NCBI GenBank assembly: GCA_020881915.1
Contig: JAJFPB010000007.1
Location: 1,178,001 to 1,242,000, forward strand
Direction: 5' to 3'
Length of the DNA: 64,000 nt
DNA from: Paramyrothecium sp. XJ0827
Taxonomy: Eukaryota; Ascomycota; Sordariomycetes; Hypocreales; Stachybotryaceae
Below, piece by piece: positions 9,951-22,384 of the stretch. Numbering within the stretch: the first letter of the stretch is position 1; the number at the start of each line of letters is the position of its first letter. Under the pieces are notes generated by a model that saw only the letters and a program-made list of their open reading frames with translations, made no database searches and had not been told where the DNA came from. Made by a program: the position numbers and the translations under genes.

Positions 9951-11041
9951 ATGATTCGTCAAACCGCTGTTCTCGCCATCGCGGCGCTTCTTCCCTTCTC
10001 GCTTGCCCAAATCTCGGACGATTTCGAGGGCGGACTAGATTCAACAAAATGGGCGACGTACGCACCAGATTGCAATCAAGGAGGGAGCATCAGCCTCGAC
10101 ACGACCACAGCCCATAGCGGCAAAGCCTCCGTCAAGGTCAATGGTGCAGGCGGCTACTGCGGGCACATCTTTTTCGGCACCACGGCCGTGCCGAGTGGTG
10201 ATGTTTATGTTAGAACCTGGGTGTAAGCCTTTTCAAATGTTGGAATAACGAGCCGCACCTAGGACACTGGTCACTGATTCTTCGCGCACTCTTCAGCAAG
10301 GCTTCCAAGGCCCTTACGAGCTCCCACGTCACATTCATCACCATGCCAGACTCTACCCTGGGCACAAACAAGCACCTGCGCATCGGTGGCCAGAACAGCA
10401 TTCTCATGTACAACCGGGAATCGGACGATGCCACCCTGCCCGACCTCTCACCCCAGGGTGTTGCCGCCTCCGCCCCTCTCGCAGCAGGCGAGTTCCAATG
10501 CTTCGAGTACCACCTGGGCTCCGACGGCACCATCGAGACATGGTTGAATGGCAACTCCATCAGCGCGCTTCAGGCGGGGCCCAACGCTAACAACCCGTAC
10601 GGCTCGCAATGGCAGAGAGCAAACTACAAGCCTAAAGTCAAGGGCATTTACTTTGGCTGGGAGTCATACGGGGGAGACACCAACACATTCTGGTACGACG
10701 ATGTCGTCGTCAGCTCGAGCCGTGTCGGATGCGGCAACAGTGTCCCGCCTGCTAGCACGTCACGCGCAAGCACAGCCACTCGGACTTCAAGCATCACGAG
10801 TGTCGTCGTTCCGTCCTCGACAACCGCCTCTTCCCAAGCTGCCACTACAACTGCTTCCACTCCTGCCCAGGTGTAAGTTCTTTTGTTCAATGTAGAGTTT
10901 TTGTCAAACCAGCTATATACTAACACAAATGCCTTTAGGAAATACGGGCAGTGCGGAGGCAAGAGCTGGGCCGGCCCTTTCACATGCGTCGCCGGATCAA
11001 CGTGCACTCTTGTGAATGAATGGTATTCGCAGTGCTTGTAG
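9951..11041 (+). CDS. cip1: CIP1-like secreted carbohydrate-active protein with CBM1
   Basis: Orthologue-like match to Trichoderma reesei CIP1 (cellulose-induced protein 1), a secreted protein co-expressed with cellulases. Model: join(9951..10222,10297..10872,10939..11041), 316 aa, the length known for CIP1. A signal peptide ([20 protein letters not shown]) is followed by the catalytic-type domain (about 20-230) with hallmark stretches [39 protein letters not shown] and [19 protein letters not shown] Ser/Thr linker (about 235-280) leads to a C-terminal fungal cellulose-binding module, [15 protein letters not shown]...[14 protein letters not shown], with its aromatic binding residues. Both introns are GTAAG...AG and restore frame exactly. 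CIP1 is lyase-related in fold; its substrate here is inferred to be a plant wall polysaccharide. Convergent to the transporter at 11712-13167. Confidence 0.95.
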
Positions 11042-11711
11042 TGTAGCGAGACTTCCTATGACTCTGGCTACACGATACATGACTTTGTATATACAAGGGG
11101 AGGAATAGCTTCATGCACATAAACAGATAACTTGGAATATACATGATTCTTCTTGATGCTGTTGCTCTGAAGACCGAGAAAATAAGTCGCTGAGTGATAG
11201 AATTTGTGTCTCCGAGTCGCAGAACAATATGCACGTCCTCGCGGTGAGCCATGCTCTCAAGTTTGTTGCCTTAATCCGAGACTTCAAAACATTGGGAAGC
11301 TGGCAGACATCTGATGATACATGGTTGTGAGGCGTGAAGTTGCACTGGCGGTGAGAACGCCTTCAAGCATCTGCCTAAAAATACATTGCCAGAAAGGTAC
11401 ATATTTCTGAGATTCGTCCACATGGAAGTCTCGAATTGGAAAGTACATGCCTTGGCCTTCTTGGCCATCGCCTTGGCGCAGATCCAGCTGTGCAGTTTTG
11501 GGCAGACATAGCACATGCAAAGTGCGGCTTAAGCTCTGGGCACGAATGGCCAGGTCATGACTGCACGGTACAGCATCAACAGATGTCGCAAGATGCACAT
11601 GCTTGGTGTCTTGCATGCGAGCAACAACATGCTTGATGATGAAAACTTCTTGTGCTTGTTCTAAAAAAATTGTCGTCAATTCATTTGCGTCTCATGTATT
11701 TTCTATGTCCT
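11042..11711. other. 3' intergenic region between convergent genes
   Basis: About 670 bp shared by the 3' ends of the CIP1-like gene and the amino-acid transporter gene. No further gene recognised. Confidence 0.4.
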
Positions 11712-13167
11712 CTATGAGCATGTGAAAGGCGTCTTGGCGCTCCCTCCCTCATATTGATCGACCTGGCACGGCAAGTTAGCTTGAAGCGATTCCAATTGCA
11801 TTGTGCAGAGGGTAACTTACAATACTGCTAATGACGGCGTAAGTGCCTCCTATAAGCAGGAAAAAGCCCGCTGCCATGATAAAGGCATTGCAAAGCCCGT
11901 GGAATAAGTTGTGACGGCTCTTCCAGTTGCCTTCTTTCAGGAGGCGGAACCAAAACATGGCCGGGAAGTAAAGCGCAAAGCCGGAATTGAGAAGGCTGGA
12001 AATTAAAGCGACCAAGTCGTTGAAAATGGGAATCGCCTCAGCAATAATCCACCCAGCCAGGACAACGGCGCTGATTGTCATGAGCCAAGTGATCCATCCC
12101 TTCTTTGTGTTGACATATTGAGTGACGCTGTTGGCGTAGATGCGGCCGTGAATCATTCGTCCAGCCGTGACAACCAGGATCGTTCCGCTAATAAAAATAA
12201 CCGGAATAGCGACGCCAAACGCCACCCTGCTGACTGTCTTACTGGCGGATAGGAGTGCTGGAGAGCTAACGTCTTCGCCCACAAAGGCGTAGATCAAAGC
12301 ACCTGTCAGGGTATACATCGTGACCTGGACAGTGCCGAGGAGCCAGATGGACTTATTGTAGTCCTTAGGCGTGTGCATCTCGTCCATGAAAGAGAACTGA
12401 CAGAGCGTGAAACTGTACGCAAAGATGATGTTGAGCACCGCGATGAACGCCTCCACGACGGTGATGCCTTCCCTTGGCCAAACGGACCATTTGGCAGCCT
12501 CGCTGGGGGCAGCTCCACCGTTCTGGATACCAGTGGCAATGATGGTGATGCCAATGGTGATGACGATGGACGCAAAATCAATGTAGCCAAGAATGGCGAT
12601 TTCGGCAAAGCTTGGTGGTATAGAGACAATGAGAAGGATAGCCGCAGATGCCAGGCCCATCCAGACGCTGCAGATGTTCTTATCGATGATGGTCAGAAGC
12701 GCTGTGGTCCCAGTAAGACAATGTGAGCCGACAAGGAACAGTAGCTGTAAGACGAGCATGACGGTGAAGATTTCGTAGCCGATTCTGCCGAATAAAAGCC
12801 TGCCAGCATCGGAGAAGTGGTGAACCTCGGGGTACTTGAGCTTGACCTGGCCAACCACGAGGCCGGTGTAAACGGCGATGAGTCCTGCTCCAACGGTAAC
12901 GAGAACACCGACAACCATGCCCAGCGATGCGAAAGCCTTGGGGAGGGACAGGGTGCCCAGCGCTATGGCCGTAATCATCAGCAGAACCGTCAAGCGTTTC
13001 CACCCAAGGCGGGAGAATTTGGCGACGCCATCCTGCACTTTCCGCTTCTCGACGTCCGCGACGTCACCGGCCATGGTGTCATCAGGATGCGCAAGAATCG
13101 TATCCGGGTCGCCCTGGATACCGTGCTTCTCGGCTCCGCCCACCGTCTTCGAACCCAGAGATGTCAT
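11712..13167 (-). CDS. amino-acid transporter, AAAP family (Aa_trans)
   Basis: 465-aa integral membrane protein of the amino acid/auxin permease family, close in type to fungal neutral amino-acid permeases such as Neurospora MTR. Model: complement(join(11712..11762,11821..13167)). A hydrophilic cytosolic N-terminus of about 55 residues precedes about eleven hydrophobic helices, beginning with LTVLLMITAIALGTLSLPKAF, the conserved first-helix signature. The last intron (11763-11820) removes a false tail and restores the usual C-terminus SSIVDQYEGGSAKTPFTCS. The start is the ATG at 13167; the open frame extends 14 codons further only from a TTG. Likely a plasma-membrane proton symporter for neutral amino acids (family inference). 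It lies between two cellulolytic genes, but nothing ties it functionally to them. Confidence 0.92.
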
Positions 13168-13982
13168 CGCAGTAACTGCCGATACGCCACTGGGCAAAGT
13201 GTAAGACAAAGAACGTGAAAGAGTGAGATAGTCTCAACGAAGGTCTTGAATGAGTCTCGGAAATCACAAGCACTCGAACGATCAACAACACCCTCGAACA
13301 CCAGCAAATATCCGAGGAGAAAGAGTAAAGGACAAGGTTTTCTGGAATCCGCTTTCAGTCTGGAGAAAATCTGAACTTGGTCGGCGACGGCGGCGTAGTG
13401 GCTCGTGTCAATCCACGCGCTAGTGACTAACAAGAGGCCAAATGGGGATCCACGGATTCGTCCGGCTCGGGGCCGTTGTGTTTTCGTTAGTCAAAATTTT
13501 TCTTGGTTCCCGGTTTGCGGCCGAGACCGCCCCGGTTCCCCGTTTTTATCTGCTCCGCATTGAATCATAATTTAGCCCAGGGAGCGACGAAAACCGGTGG
13601 TGGCAAACGCGTCCCTCGTCTGTTCTGAAGCACCCCGGATTATCCAGGGGGGAAAGAAAGATCGTGCGGGTCTGTCTTTGCGGATGCGGTTTCCTAGCTC
13701 CTCCCGTCACGAGCCCCGGGTGCAGACAATAGCAAGCTCACGGCGTGGTATTTGCTTAGAAAAGTGGGTTTCCTCGGTTCTTAGGGACTCTTTACATCTG
13801 ATGCGGGCTTGCCCGAAGACATCCATGTCAATGCAGCGATCATTTCTTGATCCATGATTGATCCACTCGATAGTATGGACGAACAATGACTGCTTCTGCT
13901 GCCTGTGCGGTTCACAAGACCGGCAATTTTCACAACAAGAAAACTAATGAGCAATAACTCCCAATGGCGGTTGAATAGCTTA
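13168..13982. other. intergenic: transporter promoter and GH7 3' flank
   Basis: About 815 bp. It holds the upstream region of the amino-acid transporter gene and the 3' flank of the GH7 gene. No other gene seen. Confidence 0.4.
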
Positions 13983-15596
13983 TCATACTACCACCGTGGA
14001 TCCAATTGGGCCGAATCGAATGTTTGACCAAACCACAGTAGCCTTTGCCCAGTTGGCCTCCGTGAATATTGGGTCGTTGTACGCCGGAAGGCAAGGCCCT
14101 CGCTCAACCCCAGGCTGCGGGCCCGCATCCAGTGGCCAAATACTGTCCAGCCAGAGGTTGTGAGCCCAATGCTATTTCATTGTCAGTGGACGATCAAGCA
14201 AGAGCGCTCGGTAGTGGTAATCAACATACATCATCCGTCAACGCCATAGTCAGCACCATTGGATGACGCAGCGCCTCGACGTGCTGGTAAAAGCCCCCAA
14301 CAACGTTGAAGGCATCGAATTCATTGAAGACCTCGGACTTTGCATCACAGTAGTCTGACGTTAATCCGTTGTCAACAGGGAAGCCCGGCACAGCTGGGGA
14401 GGGAGATTCGATCCGTTTGCCATCTTGGACGAAGAACTGGTACACTTTGTGTTCCTCGAACCGGGTAACAACACTAAAAAATGGAGTCAGCATTTGCATT
14501 TGATGGTATGAGTCCAGATACTCACGTGAAGTTCTTCTTCGTATCAACCGTCTTTCCCCGACCATAGAAGCCCTTGTTATCAAGTCTGTATGGCTGATAC
14601 TCACATCCCGACCTATCACATCGAGGGAAGCGCGAAGAATCATCGCAATCTTGCGCTTCGCAAACTTCGTACTCCACATCGATACAGGGCTTCGAGGCCA
14701 TAGAGAACGAGTGTGCGTTTGAGTTCCTAGGTACTGATTAATATAGCTTCCTAAGTCAGGTAGTAGGACACCATACAAGACATCAAACTCAGCACAGCAT
14801 GCGCCGCGGTAGCCCATGCCATTCAGTTTATCCGTAGGAGACGGCGACCAGTAATCGTAATTTGCCTATAGTCATTATGAAATGTGTCAGTAGCAAATAC
14901 CTGGTCAGGAGTCCTGTAATTGTGTACCTTCCCCCCATTGAAGCGGTTACTACGAGGGCAACTCGCGTCACAGTAACCAGTTCCGTACTTCGCACCGGCT
15001 TTGTTGGTTGGGTACTTGGCCTTGCCACCGTCCGGGTCCATTGCGACAAAGTAAAGCGCAGCGTTGATGCCACACTCCACAGATGAGAGGTCGACGTCGA
15101 CAGCTACTTCATTGTTGAGAAGCGTGAAGGTCTGATACTTATTCTCGTTCTCCATCAGAAATAGACGAGAGTTGACATTGTTCCTAACGTATATAATCAA
15201 CACTAGCTCCCGTTATGTTGAAGGTAAGGATGTTTCCACCAACCCAAACTGAGATGGTGTCTTGTATCGAAGTGAAATACTGTCGCTCTTCGTCGTCACA
15301 CCAAATGTACTCCGGTAGTCTGCACCATCAACCGCGCACTTCTCGGTACATGAATCGACGCTGTCGCATGCGTCTTCATTCCACTCGGCATCCAACATGC
15401 AGCTTTGGAAGCCGTCGTTGACGTGCATCCAACGCCAGTTCGCGTCAATGACAACTTCACCGTTGACTTTCTGGCAACTTCCAGACTTCTCGCATCGTTT
15501 CCACGAGAGCTTAGGATGCGCCTCAGCCTGAACGTTGCCAGCTAGCTGAGCTGTGGCCGGAGCTACGAGCCCTAAGAGGAGAAACCGAGAAATCAT
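13983..15596 (-). CDS. GH7-family protein, acid/base Glu replaced by Asn
   Basis: Secreted glycoside hydrolase family 7 protein (cellobiohydrolase/endoglucanase family), 443 aa, no CBM. Six exons: complement(join(13983..14171,14230..14473,14526..14726,14777..14865,14928..15183,15244..15596)); every junction is frame-consistent. Signal peptide [17 protein letters not shown]. Hallmarks: [84 protein letters not shown] and [11 protein letters not shown]. In GH7 the active site is E-x-D-x-x-E (Cel7A Glu212, Asp214, Glu217). Here the strand reads E-F-D-V-L-N, and from E to the following Pro-Cys the spacing to Cel7A is gapless, so the acid/base position is Asn. Trp of the SLWDDHYAN motif is also replaced. 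Hydrolytic activity is doubtful; a binding or host-related role is possible (inference). Confidence 0.9.
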
Positions 15597-15652
15597 TTTG
15601 AGAAGCGTGGATGAGCAGTTGTCACATGGCGGGTTTCACTTCCAAGCTGTGG

Positions 15653-15660
15653 TATATATA
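15653..15660 (-). promoter_or_regulatory. TATA box of the GH7 gene
   Basis: TATATATA about 57 bp upstream of the GH7 ATG at 15596. Confidence 0.55.
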
Positions 15661-17666
15661 GGCTCGGCTGCGGATGAGCTAAAACCTCCGCTGCCTAAAC
15701 GGTCAACATGCACCCATGGCAGGAATTTTAGGATGGCATCCAGTGCAACGGTGGTCATGCCATGCACGTCAGCCACATGTTGGCCCATGTGCAAATCCGG
15801 GGTCGGGGCGATCAACGATTCAAGCCATGCAAGTCTTGGATGGATGGTCAGGATCATTGTCGTCTCCGACGTTTTCTTTTGGGTGAATGCTCCCAGATGG
15901 ATAATCGCCTTCACAAATCACTAATTGTTCTTTGTAAATCGAAGATCTTAATGACACTCTTCGCTGACGACCACTACAAAGTGACTCGTACCCGTACAGC
16001 CCTGCTCATGTTTTAGAAAGCTGCGTCGTGTTCTATATTGGCCAAGAAAAGGTTGGCGAATTACACTACAGTAATACGGCTTATATTGAGCGAGATCTTG
16101 TTTGAGCAGCGGGGCCTCCTGCTCCGCATACCCAGTGTATGGCAATGATCTTCCTACCTCTTGGCATGCTTGCGGGGAGCCGACATAATACCCTCACATT
16201 AGGCAAATTGGGTGTCAACCCGAGCCCCGGAATGCGAGCTATCGATGTTATTTCCGATAACGCATGGCTATTTTTTGCATCTCTTTCTTGTCAGTCCAGC
16301 TGTACCTTTGGTTGGTTTGCGAAATTCAGCATATAGGGAGATGTGCTTGCCCATACAAAAATCTTCATCGAGAAGGATGCTCTCGTTTAGTGGTCGAGGG
16401 GTGTTCATGACTGTAACTTTATTACATCACGCGTGGCCAAGGTGTCAGCTTCTTAGCGAAGCTGCATGTTGCTCTAGATTCACAATTTGTCCCCGAACTG
16501 TTGTCAACGCCGGCAGGAGCGCCTCTTCCCGTTCCTAATTTGATGAGGTCACATTTCAACGGCTGTGTCTAAATGAAAATCGGGGAACTTGCCCCTCGGC
16601 GCCCATCCACGTGGCCAAGAGTGACCGAATTGAGTAACCGGTGACGTCCCAACTCGGTTATTCACCTGACGTACAATTGCTACATGCTTCTCGGCTCAGT
16701 TTCCCTGCCTGGCCCGATGCTAAGCAGTCATCAAGATATATGCTTACCCATCAAGGTCTATTTTGAGTTATTTACTCCAATGCAGTGCGTCTGATGGATA
16801 TGAATATGCCATCAAATGATTACTCGTTGGTGAGACGCAAGACATGGCAAGAATTTCATGATACCACCGCTTTCGTAGATGCAGTCCAGAGGCCCGTGGC
16901 ACACAAGCACTGGCACTCGTCGCGGCAGGACCCAGCAAACTTGCTTTATACGAAAAGGTGTGATTCATTGCAATCCCAGCAAAAACACGAGAAAACTTTT
17001 GTCCAAGCTCTTGGTGTTGGTACAGGGTATGGTGAGAACTGCAGTGCAACCACACTCCAGCACTCGATTTTCCAGACCACCCTGACAAACATACAACAAG
17101 CAGATAGGAGAGTGTCGGCTTTGATGATTGGGGAGTCGAGACAATTGGAGCCAACGTCGAGCTCAGCATGTTACTCCGTCTTTGAGTTATGGGTTGGTTG
17201 CCCTACGATCAGCTCGTCCAGACTATTTGAAGAAGGTATGCAAAATTGGAAAATTATGTATTGCACCCTGATACATAGTGCACAAGCAGGAAACCGTTTG
17301 GTTGTAGACGTTTCTTCTTTTACTAAAGCCAACCTAGACATAATTTAAGGAACTGGCAATGAGAACATTGGTGGACGGCCAGCATTATTTAACTCCGTTA
17401 ACTCCCGCTACCCAAATGCTAGGCAAGACCTGCCTAGAATCAAGATCGATTTCCATAATGCATGGAAGTGACTCAGCGTCGGAGGAACGGACTTTAACGG
17501 CATTAGCCTATCCTAAGGGCAAGTATTTAAGCTGACACGCGTCACTAAACTTCTTCGCACAGAATGCGTGGGCATTTTAAGGGTATTCTTTCAGTCGAAC
17601 CTGCAATCAAGTGTGTTTCGTCACAGTTCCAGAACAATTCTTCAGAATTTTGATGTTACCAAAAAG
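15661..17666. other. intergenic, no gene recognised
   Basis: About 2 kb. Overlapping open frames on both strands near 16.77-17.35 kb (133-187 codons) do not resemble known proteins and have no clear start context. The stretch probably carries the GH7 upstream region and the SDR promoter. Confidence 0.4.
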
Positions 17667-18794
17667 ATGACGCAAACCACACACGCCAAGTTCGGTCATG
17701 GCACTGAGGGCCTCGAGGTTGCTCAGGCATTTGCAGACCAAATTCGGGGACGGACGGTTCTCGTGACAGGCGTGAATCGAGGTGGAATTGGTTTCTCGAC
17801 AGCTGAATCATTTGTATGCATGATTGGGCCAGTAACAATTGTTGAATGCTGAGTTTGCTAGGCCTCGCAATCGCCTGCGTATCTCATTGTTGCCGGCCGC
17901 TCCTCATCGAAACTTCAAGATAGCATCGAGGCACTAAAAGAACGGTACCCTACCGTCAATTACCGGCCACTCCAAGTTGATCTTTCCAAGCAGCAATCCG
18001 TGCGAATTGCGGCTTCGCAACTATTAGAGTGGACAGATGTTCCCAAGGTTGACCTATTAATCAATAGCGCTGGGGTTGCACTGCTCCCGGAGCGGGCTCT
18101 TAGTGAGGACGGCATTGAAATGCACTTTGCAACCAACCACATTGGGCACTATTTGTTTACGTGTCTCATCATGCCAAAACTTCTGCGGGCTGCAGAAGAA
18201 AACCAGAAAGGAGCCACCAGAGTGATCAATGTCGCGAGTGGCTCTCCGATGTGGTGTTACATGAGATGGAGTGACACTAATTTTGAGACGAAGACTAAGG
18301 ATCTCCCGGAGGAGGAGAAGCCAAATATCAAAGTCCACCAACTGTGGGGATCACCGAATTGTGAGGAGATGGCATATATCCCGCTCGAAGCTTACAACCA
18401 GAGCAAAGTTGCAAACTTGCTCTTCAGTATCGAAGCAAACAGAAGGCTTTACAAAAAGCACGGAATTCTTGCCTTGACCGTACACCCCGGCTGGATCCGT
18501 ACGGAGCTGGATAGGTCAGCGGCACCTGAGTTGAAGGACGCGATCCAACATGTTGCAGGTAATGGCGGAATCATTTACAAGACGTTGAGATCAGGATGTT
18601 CCACAACCCTTGTTGCAGCACTAGATCCTAGACTTGGGCCTGGCGAGACAAGGGATGGCAAAGAGAATTATGGCGTTTTCCTGGAGAATTGCCAAATCAC
18701 CGACAAAGCCCACCCTCGCGCACTCGCGAGTAATGAGGCGAAAAGGTTGTGGGAACTATCAGAGAAATTAGTAGACGAGAAGTTTGAGTGGTGA
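17667..18794 (+). CDS. short-chain dehydrogenase/reductase
   Basis: Classical Rossmann-fold SDR of the retinol-dehydrogenase/WW-domain-oxidoreductase-like fungal group, 359 aa. Model: join(17667..17813,17862..18794); the 48-bp intron (GTATGC...TAG) restores FSTAESFASQSPAYLIVAGR. The cofactor motif is TGVNRGGIG (residues about 34-42), followed by a basic residue after the second strand (AGRSSSKL), which suggests NADP(H). The NNAG-type motif is INSAGV and the catalytic Tyr-Lys pair is YNQSK. PGWIRTEL follows the usual PG motif. The start is the ATG at 17667. Substrate unknown. Confidence 0.92.
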
Positions 18795-19941
18795 CAATTT
18801 TACTGCATTTAATTATTGCTAAGAATACCGTGGGTTCCGCTGAGGATAAATCGCATTCTTGAAAGTAACACTACAGCTAGATGGGCGAAGAATACATACG
18901 GTGCAGTATTTCTGAAGAGCACGTAATGACTACAAACCCATCACCTCATATCGATTCATCGCTCAAGACAGTAAATGACATGCTATGGAATTTCATTGTC
19001 CAGGCCTTCGCACGACGGTCCCCTTCCATGGCCCATGGCGTACCTACTCTTGTCGGATGATACCATCGCTCTGACCATCTCTGGGCTAATTTAGTGAACC
19101 TATCCAGCATTTATTTATATCGACGCAGTGCATGAGAGACTATTAAAGAAGTACGCACTTTAAAAGTAGAACACCAGACTCTCAACCCTTTCTGGCCTAC
19201 TACCACCTCAAATGCCTATCGTTTCGGCATGTTCGGCCAACTATCACAGATTGCTGGAACACACTGTGTAAGTGAGCATAAATGCCACTGCATCAGGCAG
19301 CGGAACTTAGGCGATTACGTCCCGAGCAACTAAAGGAGCATTTCATGGGATTTTGACAGTCTGAGTGGTTTTGTATAGATAAGAGCTACGCACAGTCATA
19401 ATGAGGCGACTAGATCAAGCGTTTGCCAATTTCGATTCGAGCAACCTTTTAAGCACTGTGTACACTACATCTATTGATCGTATACTCGGCTTGTATTGGT
19501 GTAAAATATTTGAATTCGACCTGCAGTAGTAAGCAAAGCTGACGCAGTGTCATCTTGTTGAGCATCGATATTGGGCCGAAGACTGCGCCAAGATGGTGGC
19601 GTAACTTCGAGTGCAACCGCACCGTCCACCGTGGAGACTTCAGAACCAATTAAAGGTGTTCAGCCCAGGCCAGGTTGATTCGGTTTATGTAGTCGAAAAA
19701 GCCTGGCTGCGTAATCTGCCAGGAAACCATAGGTCCAGAATCGTGGCTGAAGAATACTGGTCACAGTATGTCAAAATGTGTGCTTTTCGTCCATGCAGCA
19801 TTACGCCGTAGTCGAGCACTTTTCAGGCCCATCTTCCAGCAACCGCTCCTATAAGAACACATGCACTGCTCTCGAATTAAGAGTTGTCGTTGTAGCGGGC
19901 CTCTCAGAGAATACCCCACCCGAGTTATCGCAATAGCCAAT
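18795..19941. other. intergenic, no gene recognised
   Basis: About 1.1 kb of AT-richer sequence with no ORF worth calling on either strand. Probably SDR 3' flank plus promoter of the membrane protein gene. Confidence 0.4.
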
Positions 19942-22384
19942 ATGTCGTCGGAATCTGCTTTTCAACCGAAGATCCAATTGGGAGTCTGGACCAATTGGTC
20001 TCGTGGCCGCGTCCTGGGCGCAACCTTGACACTATCTCGTTTCGATGCCAACATCCTCATTGCATTTACTTCTTTTTTTCTTAGCCTCGTTGGAACTAGG
20101 ATGTGGAGAATTTTTTGCTTCGCTATGCACCGATACTATTCGCAGCCAGTAGGACAAGACGGCCTTCATCACCAGCGTCAATTAATTCTGCGGAACTCCC
20201 AATCGGCAGAATATGGCTTAATCACTTTTGTTCGACTATACATAGCTTGGCGAGCCACGTCGAAAAATGCTCTTCAACGGCTAGCAGGGCCAACGATTTT
20301 AGGTGCTACATCATTCTTTTTTTTTGTCGTTATGAGTGGCTTTTCAGCGCTCATCACTACAAGTTCCGGACGGCAAGTATTGCTAGATTCCACAAATTGT
20401 GGAATATTAGATGTCGGGGCCAATGGGGCAGACTTCTTGAGGATACAAGTCAGTGAGGAGTCTGCGAGAGTCAATAATTATGCAAATTACGCTCAACAAT
20501 GTTACTCTTCAGACCCTTCTGGGGTGTTCGATTGTACCACGTTTGTGGCACCTACTTTGGAGTCAAGTTTTAACTACACAGCCGAATGCCCCTTCTCGAA
20601 TGACATATGCAAGGATCAAAAGAATAACCTCTTTGCAGAGGCTGGCTACATTGATAGCAATGAGCATCTCGGGCTCAACGCTCCGGACGCCGATCGAATT
20701 CAAATTAAAAAAACATTCCACTGTGCACCACTCAGGACCGATGGTTACACCAGCGAGTATGAGTTTCTGGGGACGAACTATACAAGGTATCACTATGGCG
20801 GTAGAAGAGAAGGTCCATTGCATCACGTAAATACACATGGCTTTACACACCAGATTCAATCTCTCAACAGTCAGTACAGGAAAAGACCGAGTCCACAAGG
20901 TACTCTGGAAAGTTTCGCACTTATGTGAGTGCTTGAGAAAAACATCTTCAAGACTGCCCAACTCACTTCTTCGCAGATCCTACGGATCCTGGTTTTTGAA
21001 CGGAAGCACGTGGCTAGAATCTGACTATGTTCCCATCGAAAAGCTGAGAGTAGAAGATGGAGATACACACCTTTTCTTCCTGTCTGGGAATGGCGTTCGT
21101 TTCATCCAGTCAACCAAAGATCCCTGGTATCACGCTACTACACCGGCCGCAAACCTCTCCGCTTTGAAAGCTACCGGCAAGCATCAAAGCTTTAGACCAG
21201 ACGAGGCAGCTTCACCGCTTGCTTGCGTTGCCCGGTATCAATTCTGCCATTCACGAGGGACCAAGTGTGGACCCCTCAGCGGCTATATGGATGCAACGGT
21301 GGGCGCCGCTCAAGTGTTTGGTCTTCCCACTGATGTGGACGTTCTTCGAGGTTCGAAGTTATCAGAGAACATGCCCAAGAGCGCAAGCATTTTGCACTGG
21401 TTTCTGTCGATCTGGCAGCGTATGACTACCACGCCACGCGATATCCCCATTCATCTGGGTCCTCCAGCATTAGCATCGCAACGCTTGTACCAGGCAGGAG
21501 TTCAAGGACCTATTCCAGATAATCAGTGGCAAATTGACATGGCTCGGTTCTGGAACATATCCCTTGCGTCCTACCAATCAGCCTTTGTGACGGTCGCGAA
21601 AGGCATTAGTCGACAAGATCTACAACCGCATGTTTTGAAGCCATTGAATACCCATCAGAAAAACATGTGTAATAATCAGGTGAGTACATTATGCTGATGA
21701 CCATTGCAATTTGTCGAGCGCTGCATACCTGTCCGCGAATTTTTTTTTTTTTTTTTTTTTTTTTTGGAATATCGATACTGATACAATATGTCCTAGAAAA
21801 TTTTGTCCAGCAAGGTGGGCTCGTTCTCCGTTCTGGGTCTTGCGTTCACTTACTCTTTGGGCTTTCTTATTATTGTTTTGTCATTTACTATTGAACCTTT
21901 CATGAAGCACCACCACCATTACACCCAAGCACATGCTGCCCGAAATCCTGGGACCTGTGTTTCAAAGAAGCTCAATTCTGCCACGTTCAAGCGGTGTGAG
22001 TGGGCGACCAATGAAACACTACATCAGCATCGTCTTGCGCAGGAAGAGTTGGGGTGGGGTGGCAATTGGAGATGCTGTTTGGATGACATCCCGATAACTT
22101 CGAAAGACGAGAAGTTGGGCGGGCTGGATGTATCTGATCCACAGCATCCGGTGCTCCAGTTGCCACCAAAGTCCGAAAACTCTGTTACAGAAGATGTCAG
22201 CACGACAGTATCATGCCCAGCCCCAGGTCATCAGGCTGGTAAGCCTCGTGCTTCAATCGAGGTTGAGATCCATGGTCATGAGTCATCTCTAACTCCGGAT
22301 ACTGAGATACCTCAACGATCATCTCGAGATGAAGAATTTGGGACGAATACTTCCGTCGTAAGAGTTGTTCCCAGCGCCAGCTGA
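19942..22384 (+). CDS. large uncharacterised fungal membrane protein
   Basis: 757-aa protein, model join(19942..20924,20977..21679,21797..22384), all junctions in frame. It matches in layout a common Pezizomycotina family of unknown function: an N-terminal motif QLGVWTNWSRG, a first membrane helix (NILIAFTSFFLSLVGTRMW), a histidine-rich HHQRQLILRNSQS segment, a second helix (ATSFFFFVVMSGFSALIT), a long Cys-containing extracytoplasmic region with several N-x-S/T sites (about 150-520), and a last helix near residue 570 (GSFSVLGLAFTYSLGFLIIV). A hydrophilic C-terminal tail of about 170 residues follows. Topology suggests a plasma-membrane sensor or channel-like protein, but no function is known. 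The second intron contains 26 consecutive T residues. Confidence 0.8.
21740..21765 (+). repeat. poly(T) tract inside an intron
   Basis: 26 uninterrupted T residues within the intron 21680-21796, a mononucleotide microsatellite likely to vary in length between strains. Confidence 0.9.

Noticed and set aside
13168..13209. 14-codon extension of the amino-acid transporter
   Set aside because: It begins with TTG; the first ATG is at 13167.
16768..17348. Overlapping open frames on both strands (133 and 187 codons)
   Set aside because: Neither resembles known proteins; both lack splice or start support, and the overlap suggests chance.
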